Shown in pieces: positions 63,475 to 64,000 of a stretch of DNA of 64,000 nt. The position numbers and the translations under genes were made by a program. The DNA comes from JAJPHF01 sp035293805 (GTDB lineage: Bacteria; Chloroflexota; UBA6077; JAJPHF01). The stretch covers positions 1 through 64,000 of the forward strand of contig DATGMD010000044.1 in NCBI GenBank assembly GCA_035293805.1, given 5' to 3'. Each line of letters opens with the position of its first letter. The first letter of the stretch is position 1. The notes below the pieces were generated by a model. It was not told the origin of the DNA and searched no databases. It saw only the letters and a program-made list of their open reading frames with translations.

Positions 63475-64000
63475 TTACAGAGACTCACGGCCGGGGAAGC
63501 TGGTGACGTCAAGGTTGAGCTGCCTAAGCCGCCAATGGTCGCCCGCGTGTTGCACGCTGGACAGCGATAGCGGAGTAATCTCCAGGTGCCAGAAGGTGGG
63601 GGGCTGAGCGTCGAGCGCACGGAGCAGCGCGGCCCGGATCACTGCCGCGTCCGCAATGACGAGCACCTGCCCGGCGAGCGCCGCTTGCGCGTCCATCCAG
63701 CGAGCGACGCGCGCCGCAAGCGCGCGGAGTGATTCCCCGCCCGGCGGTGCAGCGTCCGGGTCCGTACACCAGGCCCGGAACCCCGCGGGATCGTCCGCGA
63801 CGACAGACGAGATAGTCCGCCCGCTCCAGGCTCCCGCTGACCACGCACGCAAGTCGCCACAGGAGGTCGCCGTCAGGCCGAGCGCGGTGGCCGTCTCGGC
63901 CGCCCGTCGTTCGGGTCCCCGCCAGATGGCGTTCAAGGCGCCCAAACGTGCGGCTAGGCGATCGCCCAGGTCGGAGGCAACCGGTTCGATGCCCTCATCC
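63475..64000 (-). CDS. Histidine phosphatase-family protein (5' end off window)
   Basis: The frame runs off the right edge; about 175 C-terminal residues are seen. ERRAAETATALGLTATSCGDLRAWSAGAWSGRTISSV and PDAAPPGGESLRALAARVARWMD match the phosphoglycerate mutase/histidine phosphatase fold. The second catalytic His (usually VTHGGVIR) is replaced: LVIADAAVIRAALL. The first RHG motif lies outside the window. The reduced motif suggests an inactive or altered relative. Confidence 0.8.
   Translation of the reverse strand, partial: DEGIEPVASDLGDRLAARLGALNAIWRGPERRAAETATALGLTATSCGDLRAWSAGAWSGRTISSVVADDPAGFRAWCTDPDAAPPGGESLRALAARVARWMDAQAALAGQVLVIADAAVIRAALLRALDAQPPTFWHLEITPLSLSSVQHAGDHWRLRQLNLDVTSFPGRESL

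Overview
The window is high-GC DNA (about 70% by eye) with dense genes and short spacers. Several traits suggest a Chloroflexota bacterium of the Thermomicrobia/Sphaerobacter type. These are a Gram-positive-style LexA box, a CO-dehydrogenase-type (cox) maturation operon, MscL and NUDIX proteins with zinc ribbons, many luciferase-like and LigAB-like catabolic genes, and several families of short palindromic intergenic repeats. This placement is an inference; no rRNA gene is present to settle it. I find about 55 protein genes, 3 tRNAs, one IS66-type element and one partial IS630 transposase.

Layout. 0-10 kb: end of an IS630 transposase, an exported protein, a MurG-like glycosyltransferase, a lipoprotein L,D-transpeptidase, Hsp20, a PTPS-like protein, a flavin monooxygenase, a NUDIX hydrolase with a tiny basic protein, an SH3/C39 peptidase and an exported protein. 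10-18 kb: lexA with its own promoter and SOS box, glnA, two tiny genes, map, coaE, a C45 acyltransferase, a substrate-binding-like protein and mscL. 18.3-24 kb: a tight minus-strand operon coxD-coxE-yqeC-mocA-xdhC-yqeB-coxI that matures and loads a molybdenum hydroxylase whose structural genes are not here. 24-31 kb: lipoprotein, mutY, HbpS-like protein, small proteins, LysR regulator, a Tyr/Gly-rich exported protein, dprA. 31-37 kb: topA-pepQ-xseA with overlapping or nearly touching ends, then xseB and a PAP2-like membrane protein. 37-44 kb: WYL regulator, tRNA-Arg, rhomboid protease, a tail-fibre-like repeat protein, a Tat lipoprotein, hemerythrin, two tRNA-Ser genes.

44-58 kb: PRC-barrel-like protein, citrate synthase, trehalose-phosphate synthase, a degenerate sensor kinase, a low-GC patch and an IS66-type element carrying a dihydrofolate-reductase-family passenger gene. 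An ECF sigma factor, YlxP, a CoA-transferase subunit, a HAD phosphatase, an orphan DppC permease and a class II aldolase follow. 58-64 kb: a noncoding repeat region with a CRISPR-like degenerate array, an MBL hydrolase, a LigB/LigA pair, a MecA-like PBP and the end of a histidine phosphatase.

The most unusual signals are: a ~335-bp noncoding element present twice in inverted orientation at 44.1 and 58.1 kb; the IS66-type element with its passenger gene; the CRISPR-like array directly upstream of the MBL gene; a 26-bp perfect hairpin in low-GC DNA; two genes that appear to start at CTG; a tRNA-Arg with a GCG anticodon; and several enzyme homologues that lack key residues.
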